From positions 74,078 to 138,077 of the forward strand of contig DHRK01000018.1 of assembly GCA_002410325.1 (NCBI GenBank): 64,000 bases of DNA. Reading direction: 5' to 3'. Positions within the stretch are counted from its first letter, which is position 1, and each line of letters starts with the position of its first letter. The position numbers and the translations under genes are program-made. Source of the stretch: Syntrophomonas sp. UBA5314 (GTDB lineage Bacteria > Bacillota > Syntrophomonadia > Syntrophomonadales > Syntrophomonadaceae). The notes under the pieces were generated by a model, which made no database searches, was not told where the DNA came from, and saw only the letters and a program-made list of their open reading frames with translations. Shown here in pieces: positions 61,845-64,000 of this stretch.

Positions 61845-63446
61845 TTATAACCTCAAGAATTGCGAGCGGCCGCTGGAAATTATCTGAAAGAACAGCTCAC
61901 GGCCGGCTTCATTGGCCACCGCCAAAGATCTTATAGAGAAGGCCCGCAGGGCGTCGCTTATGGAAAGGGTGCCTTCGGCCGAATCCTTGCGCCCGGTAAA
62001 AGGCAGTTCATCGGGACTGCGCTGGCACCGGATATTGAGGTTGACCCGTGATACCTGATTTACCAGTATATCTAAAAGGGGCGCCGCTTGAGCCGATGAT
62101 GTAGCAAAAAGGCTGGCCTGCTGGCCGTAAGAACTCTGCCGAAAGTAGGGATAGAGATCGTCCAGGGAATTAAAGGTGGAAACCGGGATTACCGGCCCAA
62201 ATTGCTCCTCGCGATAAACCAGCATCCCCTCTACCACCGGATACAGTATAGCGGGATAAAACAACGACCCACTGTACGCTCCCCCCTGGCGGTTTACCAC
62301 CTGGGCCCCCTTACGGCGGGCATCCTCCACCAGTCCCCCGAGATATTCGGCTTTATGGGCCTCCGCCAGGGGGGTAACCATGATATTATCCTGCCAGGGC
62401 ATGCCTATGCCGGCCTGCTCAATTTTTTCGGAGAGTCCGCTCAGGAAGCGGTCAGCCAGCTTTTCATGGACCCAGATATGCTTTAAAGAGGTGCAGCGCT
62501 GTCCGTTAAACTCCAGGGCGCCTGAAGTGCATTCCGCCAGGGTTGTTTCCAGGTCGGCATCGGGCATGATAAAAGCCGAGTTTTTAGCTTCCAACCCCAA
62601 AATCGTCCGCAGCCGGTTGTTGCTGGGATGCTGGTTGATAAGCAGATTGGCTACCCGGGTGGAACCGATAAATCCTAAAACGGCTACTTTGCCGCTCTTC
62701 ATAATCGGCCCGATTATTTCTTCACCATCTCCGTTGATGATGTTTATGGCGCCGGCTGGAAACAGGGCGGCAAAGTCCTCCAGCAGGGGCAGCGTGCATA
62801 AGGAGCCTGGCTCGGGCAGCTTTAAAATTACCGAGTTGCCCATCAGCAGAGCGGGAATCACCAGGGCAAAGGTCTCGTTTAAAGGATAGTTGAAAGGGCC
62901 CATGCACAGGACGATTCCCAGCGGGCAGCGCTTTATCTGGGCCAGAACCGGCCCCACCCTCTCTATATAGGAAGAGTCCTTATCCAGCACCCGGTAGGCT
63001 TCAATAGTGTTCCTTATATACTGCTCAGTGCGGCGGAACTCAACCAGGCATTCGCTGTATTTCTTGCCCAGCTCCCACATTTCCATCAAGGCAAAGGCTT
63101 TTTCATGCCTGCCCATCCGCCCCAAAAACGCCTCCATGCGCTCCAGGCGTTCTTCCACATCCATTTGCGGCCACAAGCCCATTCCACAGTCAAAGGCACG
63201 CTCCGCCGCATCAAGCGCCTCCAGGGCGGTAGGCCCGGAGAGAAGTGGCAGAGTGCCGACCGGCGGCGCTTTAAGCTCTTGGGCTTCGCGCATCATGACC
63301 GGAGAAAACACCGGCCGGGCCGGGCCCAGGTGGTGGTGGATGGAGCCGTTTAGAAGATAAGAAGCTCCGTCAATTCCGGCCGGAATTCGGAATTGCTCGG
63401 GAATCTCCCCCGGCCCCGGGAAAAGGTTTTTAAGCTCTTCTTGCAT
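61845..63446 (-). CDS. Aldehyde dehydrogenase, GapN-like
   Basis: The 533-residue NAD(P)-dependent aldehyde dehydrogenase has the catalytic Cys in LEFNGQRCTSLKHIWVHE, the Glu in LGLEAKNSAFIMPDAD, the Asn/nucleotide segment MGPFNYPLNET and GFIGSTRVANLL. The sequence is nearest in style to non-phosphorylating glyceraldehyde-3-phosphate dehydrogenases (GapN). Substrate is not certain and other aldehydes are possible. ATAGGAGGGG precedes the ATG. It stands alone, 141 bases upstream of the kinase gene. Confidence 0.85.
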   Translation of the reverse strand: MQEELKNLFPGPGEIPEQFRIPAGIDGASYLLNGSIHHHLGPARPVFSPVMMREAQELKAPPVGTLPLLSGPTALEALDAAERAFDCGMGLWPQMDVEERLERMEAFLGRMGRHEKAFALMEMWELGKKYSECLVEFRRTEQYIRNTIEAYRVLDKDSSYIERVGPVLAQIKRCPLGIVLCMGPFNYPLNETFALVIPALLMGNSVILKLPEPGSLCTLPLLEDFAALFPAGAINIINGDGEEIIGPIMKSGKVAVLGFIGSTRVANLLINQHPSNNRLRTILGLEAKNSAFIMPDADLETTLAECTSGALEFNGQRCTSLKHIWVHEKLADRFLSGLSEKIEQAGIGMPWQDNIMVTPLAEAHKAEYLGGLVEDARRKGAQVVNRQGGAYSGSLFYPAILYPVVEGMLVYREEQFGPVIPVSTFNSLDDLYPYFRQSSYGQQASLFATSSAQAAPLLDILVNQVSRVNLNIRCQRSPDELPFTGRKDSAEGTLSISDALRAFSIRSLAVANEAGRELFFQIISSGRSQFLRL

Positions 63447-63517
63447 TTTACCCCTCCTATTTTAGCTTAGTATTGCTGGTAAGGCTTTTTTCATTCCCTT
63501 AAATCAAATATAGGATC

Positions 63518-63546
63518 TTGGCAAATGCACTCATCCGTTCTATAAT
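63518..63546 (+). promoter_or_regulatory. Sigma-A promoter
   Basis: TTGGCA (63518-63523), 17 bases, then TATAAT (63541-63546), an almost ideal housekeeping promoter. Transcription would start near 63553, giving a leader of about 150 bases. Confidence 0.8.
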
Positions 63547-63639
63547 GGAAAAAAGTTAATTAAATCACAAACACTGCCCTGATAATGAGGTGCCGTAGCT
63601 GAGTTTAAGGGGTCGGGATGATTTACACAGATTGTATAT

Positions 63640-63678
63640 GCCTATCCTGAACCTTATAAGCGGCGGGATAGGCTTTTT
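63640..63678 (+). terminator. Attenuator before the hydrogenase-type regulator
   Basis: GCCTATCC (63640-63647) pairs with GGATAGGC (63666-63673), followed by five T residues. It lies between the promoter and the gene, so it must be bypassed for expression. The preceding 85 bases of leader (63553-63639) are compact and may hold a ligand-binding or antiterminator structure. I could not match them to a known riboswitch. Confidence 0.7.
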
Positions 63679-63705
63679 AAATGGAAATGGAAGGGAGTTA
63701 AAGCC

Positions 63706-63957
63706 TTGTCCGATAAACGACTGGGAGTCATCGGTATCGTAATAGAAGACCGAAATTCCGTGGCCCGGGTGAACCAGATCTTGAGTGAGCACGCTGATAT
63801 AAACGTAGGCCGGATGGGGCTGCCCTACCGGGAAAAGGACGTAAATGTGATCGCCTTAATTGTCGACGGCAGCACCGATCGCCTGGGTTCCCTGACCGGC
63901 AAGCTGGGGAGTATACCCGGAGTAACCGTGAAGAGCGCCCTGACCAAAGGAAAATAG
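63706..63957 (+). CDS. Iron-only hydrogenase system putative regulator (TM1266-like)
   Basis: The 83-residue ACT-like protein starts at TTG 63706 (MSDKRLGVIGIVIEDR) behind GGGAG. The segment HADINVGRMGLPYREKDVNVIALIVDGSTDRLGSLTGKLGSIPGVTVKSALTK matches the TM1266 family found next to [FeFe]-hydrogenase maturation genes. Its biochemical role is unknown. Hydrogenase maturation genes may follow beyond the right edge. Confidence 0.85.
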   Translation: MSDKRLGVIGIVIEDRNSVARVNQILSEHADINVGRMGLPYREKDVNVIALIVDGSTDRLGSLTGKLGSIPGVTVKSALTKGK

Positions 63958-64000
63958 AGGTCTCCACGTCCCTGAACCAGTACAACGTTCGGTATATTGT

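Noticed and set aside
63553..63639. TPP or SAM riboswitch in the leader at 63.6 kb
   Set aside because: Short resemblances such as GGTGCC and CTGAG occur, but the required conserved blocks are not present in order.
1..64000. CRISPR arrays, rRNA or tRNA genes, and complete insertion sequences
   Set aside because: I saw no regularly spaced direct repeats, no tRNA T-arm with acceptor pairing and no transposase motifs; only palindromic MITE-like repeats are present.

Overview
The window looks like the chromosome of a syntrophic, butyrate-oxidising, spore-forming clostridium close to Syntrophomonas (Firmicutes, Syntrophomonadaceae). The evidence is a complete C4 beta-oxidation gene set, a selenocysteine formate dehydrogenase with NuoE/NuoF partners, an anaerobe-type flavodiiron protein, an iron-only-hydrogenase-type regulator, an alpha/beta-type spore protein, orphan PAS histidine kinases of the sporulation-kinase type and strong Firmicutes-type ribosome binding sites. 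The genus is inferred from gene content, not from a marker gene. No rRNA, tRNA, CRISPR array or complete insertion sequence was found.

Layout. 1-1970: sigma-54 activator cut by the window edge. 2400-6500: small proteins, a secreted papain-like protease and a ribbon-helix-helix protein. 6549-18991 (minus strand): PHP phosphatase, then a full phosphonate/C-P lyase operon transcribed phnF-G-H-I-J-K-L-M-D-C-E-E-phnO-like-PHP. The last PHP protein probably replaces PhnP. 19.4-22.0 kb: small HTH protein and a PAS kinase. 22.0-28.1 kb (minus): formate dehydrogenase operon (NuoE-like, NuoF-like, Sec-FdhA, FdhC) behind a probable molybdenum/tungsten cofactor riboswitch. 28.5-30.5 kb: small plus-strand genes, including a molbindin. 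30.9-32.6 kb: hbd-crt operon behind a sigma-54 promoter. 33.2-43.8 kb (mostly minus): pyk, pfkA, mtrB (TRAP), dnaE, ybaK-like, spore protein, HAD phosphatase and rhomboid protease, with palindromic MITE-like repeats in the gaps. 44.2-54.9 kb: the main butyrate operon crt-hbd-thl-acd-CoA transferase followed by two large acyl-CoA dehydrogenases, behind a sigma-54 promoter with tandem enhancer-like sites. 55.1-57.2 kb: CBS-PAS sigma-54 activator. 57.7-63.4 kb (minus): multidomain flavodiiron protein, PAS kinase and aldehyde dehydrogenase. 63.7 kb: hydrogenase-type regulator behind an attenuator leader.

How the genes fit together. Butyrate is activated by the CoA transferase and oxidised by acyl-CoA dehydrogenases, crotonase, 3-hydroxybutyryl-CoA dehydrogenase and thiolase. 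The electrons can be discarded as formate through the NAD-linked formate dehydrogenase and the FocA/FdhC channel. Regulation of butyrate genes by sigma-54 is suggested by three canonical -24/-12 elements, each preceded by dyad-symmetric sites, and by the CBS/PAS activator encoded next to the operon.

The strongest undescribed signal is a structured RNA motif that occurs twice, each time just downstream of a nearly identical sigma-54 promoter. One copy (44.3 kb) lies in the leader of the butyrate operon. The other (57.6 kb) has no gene behind it and ends at a perfect hairpin, which suggests a sigma-54-dependent small RNA or a duplicated leader. A broken copy of the CoA transferase 3' end after the second large acyl-CoA dehydrogenase shows that this locus has been duplicated and has decayed.
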